Source: CBDEGU01 sp965238045 (GTDB taxonomy: Bacteria; Acidobacteriota; Terriglobia; Bryobacterales; UBA6623). From it: 64,000 bases of DNA. The notes under the pieces are model-generated. The model saw nothing but the letters and a program-made list of their open reading frames with translations, had not been told where the DNA came from and did not search any database. The stretch covers positions 248,001-312,000 of the forward strand of contig CBDEGU010000007.1 in assembly GCA_965238045.1 (NCBI GenBank), given 5' to 3'. This document shows positions 1 to 8,475 of this stretch, piece by piece. Each line of letters starts with the position of its first letter. The first letter of the stretch is position 1. The position numbers were made by a program, and so were the translations under genes.

Positions 1-4
1 GATT

Positions 5-1440
5 GTCCCGAATCTAGTTGAAGGTGGAAGGGCGGCGGTTCTCAAGCCCGGTTCTCTGAGAGAATCGAGCAAACCTTTCACCACAAAGGAGAACCGCCGT
101 GAAGAAACGATATCACATTCTGGATTCCGCGAAGCAACAGCCAGTCAGCCCCAACGACCTCACCCGCCTGCTCAGCCAAAACTCCCAACTCATGCTGCCC
201 TTGGTTGAACTGGTCGAGCAGTGCCGCGGAGCCGTCGACGAGGTTATCGACGTCACCGGCCGCGCCGCCATTCAAGCCGTGCTGGAACTGTCGGCGCAGC
301 AAGTTACCGGTGGAAAACTTTCCCAGCCCGGCAAGAAGCGCCGCGGCGATGTGGTCCGCTGGGGCCGCCAGCCCGGTCGCGTCAAGCTCAGCAACCGCAA
401 ACTGCGCGTCAGCAAACCCAGACTGCGCAAACGCTCCGGCGGCGAGGTCAAAGTGCCCGCTTACGAAGCGATGCAGGACGACGAACGCCTCGGCGCGCGC
501 ATGCTCGACATTCTGATGAAGGGCGTCTCGACGCGCAACTATGCCGGGGTGATTGGCGCAATGGCCGGCACGGCCGGGGTGTCGAAATCCGCCGTCAGCC
601 GGGAGGCAGTCGAGGCCGCCGAAAAGAGCATCGACGAAGTGCTCACGCGGCGCCTGGATGAGTTGGATCTGCTGGTGATCTACGTGGACGGTTTGATCTT
701 CGCAGATCATGTAGTGCTTGCAGCGGTGGGCGTAGACCGTCAGGGCAACAAACATGTGCTGGGATTGCAGCACGCCGCCACTGAGAGCACAGCCGCCGCC
801 GAAGACTTGCTGAGGGGCATGGTCGAGCGGGGAGTATCGACGGAGAAAAACAGGCTCTTCGTGCTCGATGGATCGAAGGCCCTGCGGGCGGCGGTGCGCC
901 GCGTCTTCGGCAAAGTTCCGGTGCAGCGCTGCCGCGCTCACAAGCTGCGCAATGTCGTCGAGCGGCTGCCTAAGGCCGAGCGCGATCAGGCCAAAGCGGC
1001 GATCCGGGCCGCCTGGCGGCTGGGAGCCCAAGATGGACAAGCGCGGCTGGAGAAGCTAGCCCAGTGGTACGAGGGTGACTGGCCCGAGGCGGCGGTGAGT
1101 TTGCGCGAAGGCATGGAGGAGTGTTTCACCATCAACCGCCTGGGTGCGCCGCCGTCGCTGCATCGCTGCCTGGCGACGACGAACATCGTCGAGTCTCCTA
1201 ACGCCGGGGTGCGGCGGAGAACGCGGCGAGTGACCCGCTGGAAGGACGCGGCCATGGTGTGTCGCTGGGCCACGGCTGCATTCCTCGATACCGAGAAAAG
1301 CTTCCGCAAGATCATGGGTTACAAGGATCTGTGGATGCTCGACGCCATCCTCAATCCGGCCAAGGCCACAGCAGCAAAGGCTGCCTAGTACAATGCTCTT
1401 TTACGCCGCCGCCCTACAAACCCTCAACTACGATTGGGAC
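5..1440 (+). mobile_element. IS256-family insertion sequence, complete
   Basis: Imperfect terminal inverted repeats are visible at 5-38 and 1406-1440; both read GTCCC, then AAT, TAGTTGA and AGGGCGGCGG blocks when the right end is reverse-complemented. They enclose one intact transposase gene. Only four bases lie before the left end, so the 8-bp target duplication expected for this family cannot be tested. The right end abuts a beta-helix gene that has no start of its own, so the element has cut off that gene's 5' part. Confidence 0.88.
99..1388 (+). CDS. IS256-family (mutator-type) transposase
   Basis: 429 residues, a normal length for the family, and preceded by an AAAGGAG ribosome site just before the ATG. 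The DDE catalytic triad can be assigned: Asp in YVDGLIF (about residue 197), Asp in VLDGSKAL (about 257) and Glu in NIVESPN (about 364). A CRAHK motif follows the second Asp, as is usual for mutator-type transposases that carry a C/H pair in the insertion domain. It catalyses cut-and-paste or copy-out movement of its own element, and both terminal repeats are present, so the copy could be active. No frameshift or stop is visible. No other copy of this element occurs in the window. Confidence 0.95.
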   Translation: MKKRYHILDSAKQQPVSPNDLTRLLSQNSQLMLPLVELVEQCRGAVDEVIDVTGRAAIQAVLELSAQQVTGGKLSQPGKKRRGDVVRWGRQPGRVKLSNRKLRVSKPRLRKRSGGEVKVPAYEAMQDDERLGARMLDILMKGVSTRNYAGVIGAMAGTAGVSKSAVSREAVEAAEKSIDEVLTRRLDELDLLVIYVDGLIFADHVVLAAVGVDRQGNKHVLGLQHAATESTAAAEDLLRGMVERGVSTEKNRLFVLDGSKALRAAVRRVFGKVPVQRCRAHKLRNVVERLPKAERDQAKAAIRAAWRLGAQDGQARLEKLAQWYEGDWPEAAVSLREGMEECFTINRLGAPPSLHRCLATTNIVESPNAGVRRRTRRVTRWKDAAMVCRWATAAFLDTEKSFRKIMGYKDLWMLDAILNPAKATAAKAA

Positions 1441-2795
1441 ACTCTCCAGGCGCGGGGCGCGGTATCTCTGTATCTAACAGTCTCGATATCCAAGTACTCG
1501 ACAGCCACGTGTTCAACTTCAATGGCGCTGGTTCGCAGAGCTTTGCCTTCTTTTGCTGGCGAAGCCCCAATTGTGTCGTGCGAGGGAGCCTCTTCTACAA
1601 CAACGGAGCCGGGGACATTCGTATGGGAACCGACCTCGCCGACGGTACCCGTGATTTTCTCCTTGATGACACCGATACAGCCAAGAGCTTCTCCGACAAC
1701 TGTGTGATAACGGACAACCGCTTCGGGATCTTTCCGTTCTCTGAATTTTCGACCGCTACGGATTGGGGCCGCAAGAACGCCTCCCGGGGGGCAGTCCAGT
1801 TGGTCAGCACTCGAGGTTGCGTAGTGTCCAACAACGTGATGTACTCCCCTTCGCGAGACGCCGTGTCTGATGCCCGAGGGCGCGCCATCTTGTGCCTCAC
1901 ATGCAATCAAAATACGATTACCGGTAACACGGTATATAACCTCGGAAATGGCCTCGGCACCATCAGTGTCACAAACGGTTCCGGTGCGGTCAGCGGCTCC
2001 GGAACGGACTTCTCATCGGCCTCTTCGACAAACACCGACATAAATAGTTTCGTGCTTATCGAAGGCGACAGCACCCTGTACCGGATCACTTCCGTGGCTT
2101 CAGCCACCTCGGTGACGGTGACTCCGGTCATTGCCCGCGCGACGGCTTCCGGTCTGAAGTACAAGATCAATATGGGAAGTGACCTCATTGGAGCAGGCGA
2201 TGGCGAAGGAAATACCATTACCGGCAACAGTGTCTGGTTTGCTCATGACAACGGGATGGCGTTTGGTAACAACGCGTTCTCCGGCAGATCATTCCAACGC
2301 AACACAATTAGCGGCAACTCGGCGTACTTCTCCTACACGTCGGGTATTGCATGTGATGGCAACTGTTCCTACAACACTTGGACCGGCAACGTAGCGATGA
2401 ACAACGGTCAGGGCAGGTCGCAAATTCCAGACGAATTTCGGGCCGGTCTCCACTTCCTTGCCAATGCGGACAACAATGTGGTTACGGGCAATGTCTTCGC
2501 CGACGACCAGACTTCACCAACTCAGCTATACGGCGTGGCCGAGGACCCGTTCGGCACCCAGAAGGACAATGTGTATGCCAGCAATCTCTACAAGGGGAAT
2601 GCGCTTGCCGCAATGAAGTTCGATGGTGCGAACTACCTCCGGGACACGAATCCCTACACGCACGCGACTTTACCAGCGGCCAAGGACGGTTCGATCGTCT
2701 ACTGCTCCAATTGCAACACTGCGTCGTCACCCTGCAGTTCCGCCGGGACCGGAGCCATGGCCTTCCGCGAAAATGGGCAATGGAATTGTAAGTAA
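1441..2795 (+). pseudogene. Right-handed parallel beta-helix protein, 5' end removed by IS256
   Basis: About 450 residues remain open. The sequence is made of short N- and G-rich turns such as NTITGNTVYNL, NTISGNSAYFS and NNVVTGNVFAD, the pattern of stacked beta-helix rungs (NosD/pectate-lyase-like folds; the same fold is used by tail-spike and surface carbohydrate-binding proteins). The C terminus has a distinct cysteine-rich tail (YCSNCNT, then a GTGAMAFRENGQW motif) that I recall from secreted or virion-type proteins. The only possible start codon is a TTG inside the IS terminal repeat at 1434, so the true N terminus, including any signal peptide, is missing. Enzyme or adhesin function cannot be told from the sequence. 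Confidence 0.75.
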
Positions 2796-2809
2796 TGCTT
2801 CGTCATGTC

Positions 2810-2856
2810 CCCCTGGATCTCAAGGTCTCGCCGGTTGCCGCCGAGAGATCCAGGGG
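2810..2856 (+). terminator. Hairpin after the beta-helix gene
   Basis: A perfect 12-bp inverted repeat (CCCCTGGATCTC at 2810-2821 and its complement at 2845-2856) with a 23-base loop starts 15 bases after the stop codon. There is no U tract, so it is a weak candidate for an intrinsic terminator and may instead be an RNA-stabilising stem. Confidence 0.4.
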
Positions 2857-3097
2857 AGCTAAACGCCGGTCGTGACGGGCCTAGCACCCCGTGGCAGGAG
2901 TCGGACTGGCGCGTTGCGAGCGACGCGGGGCCGAAAGTGATGCGTGACGAGGGCGAGGATGTGGTTCCGGCCAACCGAGTCGCAACGAAGCTGCCGGCGC
3001 CGCGCCTCTCGCAACCCTTTGGGCGTCCAGCCGGACTTCTACCACGAGCTGCTAGCGTCGCACTCGCGCCGCCTCCCCTCGGGACAGCGCCGGCGGA
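2857..3097. other. Intergenic, no gene recognised
   Basis: GC-rich sequence between the hairpin and the stop codon of the glycosyltransferase gene. Open frames run through it on the plus strand, but none resembles a known protein and they overlap the glycosyltransferase on the other strand. Confidence 0.5.
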
Positions 3098-4123
3098 TCA
3101 GGTCGAGGAGGAGCTTCTCGCGGGCCCGCCACCACCAATGACGCTCGCAGGACCCGCTGTAGGTTTGTACGTACTCTCTGTCCATTTACCCCCCCGAACC
3201 ACGCTGTTGACGATGTAGAGCGGTCTGCCTTTCACTTCTTCGTAGACGCGCCCCAAGTACTCGCCGATGACGCCGAGGAAAACCATCTGTACGCCGGAGA
3301 GGAAAACGATCGCCGCGATCAGCGTCGTGAAGCCCTGGGGCGACTGTCCCCAGATCAGCCTTGCCAAGACGGCCCCGACGGCGTACAGGCCCGAGGCCGC
3401 AACGGTCAGGCCGCCGAACAGCGTCATCACTCGAAGAGGCAGAAGGGAAAACGAGAAGATGCCGTCGACGCCCAGCTTGACCAACCTCAACCACGAATAC
3501 TTCGACTCGCCGTGGCCGCGGGCGCCGCGGGCGCCGCGGATCCCAATTTGGCGAAAACCAACCCAGTGGCGAAGCCCGCGGAGATAACGATTTTGCTCGC
3601 GCATGGACTTGAGTTGCTCGACCACAGCCCGTGAAACCAGCGCAAAGTCGCCGGCATCCTTTGGCGGAGGGAAATCGGAGAGGGCGCCGAGCAAGCGGTA
3701 GTAAGCGCGGTAGCAGAGCCGCAGTAGCGGCCCTTCTTTGCGGCTCGCGCGAATGGCGTAGACGACATCGTAGCCCTCGGCATACTTCGCCAAAAAGCGA
3801 GGGATGACCTCCGGGGCGTCCTGGAGATCAGCGTCCATCGCGACGACGGCGTCGCCCCGGACATGGTCGAGCGCAGCAGTGATCGAGGCCTGATGGCCAA
3901 AGTTCCGCGAGAGGTGAACGACAATGATCCTGGGATCATGCGCCGCCGCATCTTCCAAGATCTCGGCCGTACGATCGCTGCTGCCGTCGTTGACGAAAAC
4001 GAACTCAGTCGGCGGATGCGAGGGATTCTCCGTCAGCAGCAGGAGGCGGCGCAACAGTTCCGGCAGCACTGCTTGCTCGTTGAAGACCGGGACTGCTATG
4101 GAAAGGAGGGCTGGGCGTTCCAT
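3098..4123 (-). CDS. GT2 family glycosyltransferase (GtrB/DPM1-like), membrane-anchored
   Basis: 341 residues. The N-terminal GT-A domain has the classical landmarks: PVFNEQAVLPELL near the start, VNDGSSDRT (about residue 45), SRNFGHQASITAAL, and the metal-binding MDADLQDAPE (about 95). The second half carries two hydrophobic segments (about residues 225-250 and 265-290) followed by GEYLGRVYEEVKGRP, which is diagnostic of the undecaprenyl-phosphate glucose/mannose transferase group (GtrB, ArnC, PglD-like). It probably transfers a sugar from a nucleotide donor to polyprenyl phosphate at the inner membrane. The last 15 residues are G/S rich and may be a junction with unrelated DNA. No flippase or polymerase gene is adjacent, so the acceptor pathway is unknown. 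Confidence 0.9.
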   Translation of the reverse strand: MERPALLSIAVPVFNEQAVLPELLRRLLLLTENPSHPPTEFVFVNDGSSDRTAEILEDAAAHDPRIIVVHLSRNFGHQASITAALDHVRGDAVVAMDADLQDAPEVIPRFLAKYAEGYDVVYAIRASRKEGPLLRLCYRAYYRLLGALSDFPPPKDAGDFALVSRAVVEQLKSMREQNRYLRGLRHWVGFRQIGIRGARGARGHGESKYSWLRLVKLGVDGIFSFSLLPLRVMTLFGGLTVAASGLYAVGAVLARLIWGQSPQGFTTLIAAIVFLSGVQMVFLGVIGEYLGRVYEEVKGRPLYIVNSVVRGGKWTESTYKPTAGPASVIGGGGPARSSSST

Positions 4124-4400
4124 TTTCGGGTCCTGCTCCTGATTCTAACTACCTCTTATCATACGAGCAACCAGCGTTTTCGCTGAGATCGGCTGCACGG
4201 AGTTGAGCTGAAGTTCTTGCCCCCGCCTTGGTACCGGCGTGGCGGGCAGGCCTCGGAGCGAGGCTTGTCCGGAGCGGTCTGGCAGCCCGTGGTCGCTCCT
4301 GTGAAGCGGCGCATAGAATGGTCGGGTAGTTCGATGTGGCAGAACCGCGCTTGATCCCTGCCTTCTCGAAGCAGTCTTCTCTTTGCTTCGATTAACTCTA

Positions 4401-5390
4401 GATGGGTATTCACTTGACTCAGGTATTTTGAAATAGCCCCTACATGTTGTGGTTGTCCGTAGCATGTGTTGCGGTGCCTCCGACCAGCGACTTGTAGGGC
4501 ACCGGTTGGACGGCGACGGCCTGCTGCACCAGGCGGTAGAAGAGCTTGCCTCGACTTCTGGACTTGCGGCGGTTGAAGCGGAAGGTGAATTCGTCGAGGT
4601 AGGAGTCGAGATGCTCGTGGCTGACGGCTCCTTGATGCGTACCCAGTATCCAGCGCTTCAGCAACGACACCACGCGATGAACGCGGGGGAGCAGTTCCGA
4701 GGCCCGCGCCGGTTGCCCGTCCAGGTAGCTCACCTCGTGGCGATAGCCGTCGCTTTCGAGTGGCCCGTAACCCAGCCAACCGTCGGTGTGGACCACGCTG
4801 CCGGGTTCGACCGACTCGCCAACGAAGGCCATCAAGCTGTCCCCGGAGGCGTTCGGAATCGTGCGCATCCGAATTCGTCCGATGCCTGCGCCATCTTCCT
4901 CGGCCGCTACTGCAATCAGCGCTTTCGCGTCGGTTTGGCGGCCCCGCACGCCCTCCTCCAGGGCTCCTAAGTAGGTCTCGTCAACCTCAACGCGCCCGCT
5001 GAGCCGGTCGCGTCCGGGCCGTACCATAGCGCGCCGGAGCTTGTGCAACCAAGTCCAGGCCGTCTTGTAGCTGCCCAGGCCCAACGCTCGTTGCAATCCC
5101 AGTGCGCTGGCCCCGTTCTTCTGGCTGGTGAGCCACCACATGGCTCGAAACCAGCTCTGGAGCGGTTTGCGGGTGTCTTGAAATAAGCAGCACCGTGCGT
5201 ACCGCCCAGGTTTTGTCATGCCCGCATCGCGGACAACGAAAACCCTCCGGCCAGCGGAGTTGACACAGATACTCCCGACAGGCCTGCTCGTTGGCGAAAC
5301 GCGCCTCGACCTCGGCCAGATTCCGCGGATAATCTTCCATTTTCCAAGATCCTACATCTTGTGGTCACCTGAGTCAAGTGAATACCCATC
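4401..5390 (-). mobile_element. IS1595-type element, 990-bp deletion derivative (copy A)
   Basis: Terminal inverted repeats of 24 bases (GATGGGTATTCACTTGACTC and onward) lie at both ends, flanked by a perfect 8-bp direct repeat TAACTCTA at 4393-4400 and 5391-5398. Relative to the 1037-bp full copies, 49 bases are replaced by 2 in the zinc-ribbon region. The same lesion is in copy D (16592-17581), and the two derivatives encode identical proteins. Confidence 0.92.
4440..5340 (-). pseudogene. IS1595-family transposase, frameshifted by internal deletion (copy A)
   Basis: The reading frame starts at 5340 (MEDYPRNLAEVEARF), but after residue 52 (VRTVLL) a net loss of 47 bases removes the second half of the zinc ribbon (CASCGHQASATAGTIF in the intact copies) and shifts the frame. 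The remaining frame, open to 4440, still holds the DDE domain: Asp in VEVDETYLG, Asp in HTDGWLGY and a Glu downstream. A protein made from an internal start would lack the DNA-binding zinc ribbon. It differs from the intact copies by several substitutions (for example IGRIRM for IGRVRM), so it is an older subfamily, not a fresh deletion of copy B or C. Confidence 0.9.
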
Positions 5391-5430
5391 TAACTCTATA
5401 TTGTGCGTGACTCAGTAGGGACCTCGACCT

Positions 5431-5614
5431 CTAGCCCGCATTTCTCACCACCTGACGGCCGAAGCACGCGACAGGCCCGCCATTACTTCGTTGCGCTTGC
5501 TCGCCGTGCTCAACGTACTGTCAAGTACGCCTGTGCTCGTCAAGCGGCGCGCGCCTCGTACTGACGGGTCTCTCACGCGCTTCGCTTCGCCACGTGGTGA
5601 GAAAAGCGGGCTAG
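5431..5614. repeat. 184-bp MITE-like element with terminal inverted repeats
   Basis: The left end (5431-5451, CTAGCCCGC, then TTTCTCACCAC) is repeated in inverted form at 5594-5614 with one mismatch. There is no coding capacity. A further GCGGGCTAG motif recurs near 5702 and 6222, just outside neighbouring elements, so this may be the edge of a larger decayed element. No convincing target duplication was found. Confidence 0.5.
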
Positions 5615-5684
5615 CCAGGTGTCTTCACGTACCACTGCGAACTGGATGGCGTTTCCCCGCACACACGGCTCTCGCCGGCAATCG

Positions 5685-6145
5685 CACTACTGTCCGGTTA
5701 GCGGGCTAGCGATGAGCGGCAACTCACTGCATTCAGGGCTGTTAGGATCGTTCTTCCCTTGCCACGATTTGAACGGCGAGGAGACGAAATCGCGGCTTCG
5801 GAGACGAACGACAATGGTGCATGATCCTGGGCCGCACCGTATTCTCCCAATGGATCGGCTTCCTTCCTGGCCGCGAGTTCCGGCGCTGTGCCGCCCGCTA
5901 CGGCGGCGATCAAAAGGTGCGCCGCTGCTCTTGCCGGGATCAATTTCTGGCCATGGCCTTCGCTCAGTTGACTTACCGTGAAAGCCTCCGCGATATCGAA
6001 GCCTGTCTGCGATCGCTCGGCGGCAAATTCTACCACATGGGCTTCCGCGGCAAGGTCGCACGCTCCACCCTGGCCGACGCCAGCGACGACTTACTCGATA
6101 ACCCTAACCCGTTGATTCTGTTCGACTTCTAACCGGACAGTAGTG
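5685..6145 (+). mobile_element. IS4-type deletion derivative (461 bp)
   Basis: Perfect 16-bp inverted repeats CACTACTGTCCGGTTA at 5685-5700 and 6130-6145 bound a segment that carries only the N-terminal quarter of an IS4-type transposase. The right repeat directly follows the truncated frame, so most of the gene was lost while both ends were kept, which is the structure of a non-autonomous element. No clear target duplication is seen. Confidence 0.75.
5821..6132 (+). pseudogene. IS4-family transposase, N-terminal fragment
   Basis: 103 codons. The segment FRRCAARYGGDQKVRRCSC, then DQFLAMAFAQLTYRESLRDI and YHMGFRGKVARSTLADAS is typical of the DUF4372 N-terminal domain found in IS4 (ISPepr1-like) transposases. 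The family normally continues for about 300 more residues with the DDE fold; here the frame leaves the family after STLADAS and stops within the right terminal repeat. It cannot be catalytic. Confidence 0.85.
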
Positions 6146-6225
6146 AGATCGGGTATTCATCGCGAGGAAGTCTGGTATCACCTGCTACCGCAGGGGGCCG
6201 GAGCAGGGAGATCGGGGACGGCGGG

Positions 6226-6516
6226 CTAGTAGGCGAGAGTACCCGTTCTGGGTACTTCCTCTTCATTCGGAAGATAGAGCGTTTGGCAACGCTCGCAGCG
6301 GTAGATTTCGTCCGCCGGGTCTAAATGGGTCCTGATTTCGTCCCCAAACTCATACCAGCGTTTGAGATGGCCCGCGCAAATTTTCTTACCCTTGGGCTCG
6401 TTGCAGGCCCGCTGGCGAGGTTTGCGTCGCTTGAGCTTTACACCCTCGGCAAGCGTAGCCACTAGAGTCGGGTCGGGAACTTCTTCCACCGCCGCGGTGG
6501 TGTCTGTGTCAGCCAT
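6226..6516 (-). CDS. Small conserved zinc-ribbon-like protein
   Basis: 96 residues, unknown function. The first 25 residues are acidic and probably disordered (TDTTAAVEEVPDP). A basic KRRKPRQRAC block is followed by KICAGHLKRWYEF and IYRCERCQTLYLP; the cysteines and histidine could bind one metal ion. I recall near-identical short proteins from Acidobacteria but no assigned role. It is divergent from the cold-shock gene with about 330 bases between them. An ATG start is used; no strong ribosome site is visible. Confidence 0.6.
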   Translation of the reverse strand: MADTDTTAAVEEVPDPTLVATLAEGVKLKRRKPRQRACNEPKGKKICAGHLKRWYEFGDEIRTHLDPADEIYRCERCQTLYLPNEEEVPRTGTLAY

Positions 6517-6651
6517 GATTCCGTGATGGGTCCGAAAGACGAGTATATCAAATCGGGCACGGCCTGGACCTCGGCTTGTTGATTCCCAGTTGATGATGGG
6601 GCTCCCAGCGATTACGGAAGAGCTGAATTTCCATTTGGAGTAAATATTCTT

Positions 6652-6680
6652 TTGCGCAGCCCTCGAATCTGTGAGATAAT
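6652..6680 (+). promoter_or_regulatory. Candidate sigma-70-type promoter for the cold-shock gene
   Basis: TTGCGC at 6652-6657 and GATAAT at 6675-6680 are separated by 17 bases. A transcript from here would carry a leader of about 160 bases before the GTG start at 6848, in keeping with the long 5' leaders of cold-shock genes. This is a pattern match only. The rest of 6517-6847 shows no gene. Confidence 0.35.
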
Positions 6681-6847
6681 TAGTTCAATTGCCGGTAAGT
6701 CCGTTCGATTTGGTCCGCCACCTCTGGCGGACCGGTGGGCGGTATCGGGGTCAATCAAAGGCGGCGCGAGCCGTCAGCCCAGGATAGAAGAGCTGCCTTG
6801 TAGGGGCAGAAACCGGCAGCGCAATTCGCATCTAGGAGAATTCTGTA

Positions 6848-7057
6848 GTGAGAGAGCAAGGTACGGTCAAGTGGTTCAATGATTCCAAGGGGTTTGGGTT
6901 TATCCAGCGTTCCAGCGGTGATGATGTGTTTGTACACTTCTCGGCGATTCAGTCTGATGGCTATCGCAGTCTCCAGGAAGGCAGCGAAGTGGAGTTCGAC
7001 GTTGAACAAGGCCCCAAAGGCCTGCAGGCGGTCAACGTCACCATGAAAGGCAGCTAG
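6848..7057 (+). CDS. csp: Cold-shock protein, CspA family
   Basis: 69 residues, the normal size for a single cold-shock domain. RNP1 (KGFGFIQ) and RNP2 (VFVHFSAI) RNA-binding motifs are intact, with GTVKWFNDSKGFGF at the N terminus. The start is GTG, supported by AGGAG nine bases upstream at 6834-6838. It acts as an RNA/ssDNA chaperone in the cytoplasm. The stop codon TAG (7055-7057) is formed by the TA target dinucleotide of the adjacent IS630 element plus the first base of that element; the pre-insertion sequence would also read TAG, so the protein is unchanged. Its native transcription terminator has been displaced to beyond 8287. Confidence 0.96.
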   Translation: MREQGTVKWFNDSKGFGFIQRSSGDDVFVHFSAIQSDGYRSLQEGSEVEFDVEQGPKGLQAVNVTMKGS

Positions 7058-8287
7058 TATATCGTTTCATTAAACTGTACTCATCTCAGACGCGCTCTCC
7101 AGCGGCTCGAACTTCCTCCAGCGGTGAACGACGGGGGCGGCGTTGATCTCCGCGATCCCCTGCAGGATTCGTTCTCGAAGTTCCTCCCAGGACTCCACCC
7201 GGATTCGCTTCAAAAAAGTGCGCGCCATCTTCCCGAACAGCGTCTCGACAATGTTCAGCCAGGACCCGTGGGTCGGCGTATGCACGTATTTGAAGCGGTT
7301 CGGACGCGTCGCCAAATAGTCCTTCGTCTCCTTGGAAACGTGGGAGGAATGATTATCCAAGATCAATCGGATCGTGCAGTGGGCCGGGTAGGATTGGTCC
7401 AGATCCTTGAGCAGTAAGATGAATTCCCGGCTGCGGTGGCGCCGCTCCACCCGCGCTGTCACCCGACCGTCGTGCAAGTCCAGCGCCGCCAGAATCGAGC
7501 AAGTTCCCAGACGTTTGTATTCGTAATCTCGAGCCACGCAGGGATGCCGCCCCGCAGTCGGCGGCAGGTCCGGAGCGGTGTTGGCGATCGCTTGCACGCC
7601 GGGCTTTTCGTCGACCGAAACCGTAATCACGCCCGGCGATGGGCCGCCCTCGCCCGCGCTTTCATTCTGCAAGGCCACCTCGCGGTAGACCAGCAGCACC
7701 TGCCGCATCTTGGACTCAAAATCCGGGTCGCGGCGCTGCAAGTAGTACTTCACCTTCTCCGGGTGAAGAGGTTGCTCGGCCAGAATCCGATGGACGGTCG
7801 CCTTGGCCGCTTGGGCCAAGGCCGGATAGCCCGCTTCCACGGCATGCTGGCGCACGTGCCGGGCGAGCGCGCCGCGGGTCCAGAGCTCGGCGGCGTAACC
7901 GAGTTGCTTGGGTTTGCTACAGGCCAAGTGCACCACCCAGGCCTTGGCCTCTTCGCTGATGCGGGGTTCCCGGGGACGATGATAGGCATCCTTGAGCGCC
8001 GCTTCCACCCCCATGGCCAGGGCTCGCTCGATCCATTTGCCAACGCTTTTGCGCGTCATCTTCACGGCCCGCATAATCTCGGCGATCGTCTCGCCGCAAT
8101 GATAGCGCCACAGAATCTCGGCTCTCTGCACCTCCCGAGCCGGAGCCTTACGCGAACGACGCAGCCGCTGCAGATGTTGCGACTCTTCGGGCGTGAGAAG
8201 CAGTTGGGGACGCTTCGATTTTCCTGCCATGCATCCAGCCTAGCAGGAAACATCCTCGTATCGATATGTTTTAATGAAACGCTATAC
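7057..8287 (-). mobile_element. IS630-family element, copy 1 (1231 bp)
   Basis: Ends GTATATCGTTTCATTAAAC (left) and the inverted equivalent GTATAGCGTTTCATTAAAAC (right) are flanked by TA at 7055-7056 and 8288-8289, the TA duplication typical of IS630. The encoded protein and the length are identical to copy 2 at 49019-50249, so the two are recent relatives. Confidence 0.95.
7070..8230 (-). CDS. IS630-family transposase (copy 1)
   Basis: 386 residues, intact. The N-terminal helix-turn-helix (ETIAEIMRAVKMTRKSVGKW) precedes a Tc1/mariner-like DDE domain: Asp in VSVDEKPGVQ (about 208), Asp in LILDNHSSH (about 290) and Glu in WLNIVETLFGK (about 327). It catalyses TA-targeted cut-and-paste movement. 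The protein is identical to that at 49032-50192. It lies between the cold-shock and glycerate kinase genes without damaging either. Confidence 0.96.
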   Translation of the reverse strand: MAGKSKRPQLLLTPEESQHLQRLRRSRKAPAREVQRAEILWRYHCGETIAEIMRAVKMTRKSVGKWIERALAMGVEAALKDAYHRPREPRISEEAKAWVVHLACSKPKQLGYAAELWTRGALARHVRQHAVEAGYPALAQAAKATVHRILAEQPLHPEKVKYYLQRRDPDFESKMRQVLLVYREVALQNESAGEGGPSPGVITVSVDEKPGVQAIANTAPDLPPTAGRHPCVARDYEYKRLGTCSILAALDLHDGRVTARVERRHRSREFILLLKDLDQSYPAHCTIRLILDNHSSHVSKETKDYLATRPNRFKYVHTPTHGSWLNIVETLFGKMARTFLKRIRVESWEELRERILQGIAEINAAPVVHRWRKFEPLESASEMSTV

Positions 8288-8475
8288 TAGTTACCCGTTC
8301 GTCAAACCGCTTTCCGTAATCCATTTGTGGGACCCGAAGTGCCTCGGGGCCGAATCCAGGGGCGCTCTTGGGAGCGTTGCGCCCAGAGAGCCATAGCTTC
8401 TTGGCCGTGGTTCTCTGGCGCAGTCCTGGCTGAGTGGAGGGTTCCCAACGCCGGGAAGGCAGGAAACGCGGAATC

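Larger units (their letters stand above)
4337..5415 (+). pseudogene. 3' remnant of an IS630-type transposase, split by IS1595 copy A
   Basis: On the plus strand, 4337-4394 encodes a tail ending AFSKQSSLCFD and a stop. This matches the C terminus (AFWKQSSLCFD, stop) of the IS630-type element at 54.1-55.1 kb. Across IS1595 copy A, bases 5399-5415 read on as TATTGTGCG, TGACTCAG and TA, which matches the terminal repeat of that same element. So this is the right end of an old IS630 copy, interrupted at 4400/5391. Upstream of 4337 the similarity fades; 4124-4336 shows no recognisable gene. Confidence 0.55.

Noticed and set aside
78..1040. Long open frame on the minus strand opposite the IS256 transposase
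   Set aside because: It is a shadow of the transposase gene; composition is H/A/G rich without any domain signature.
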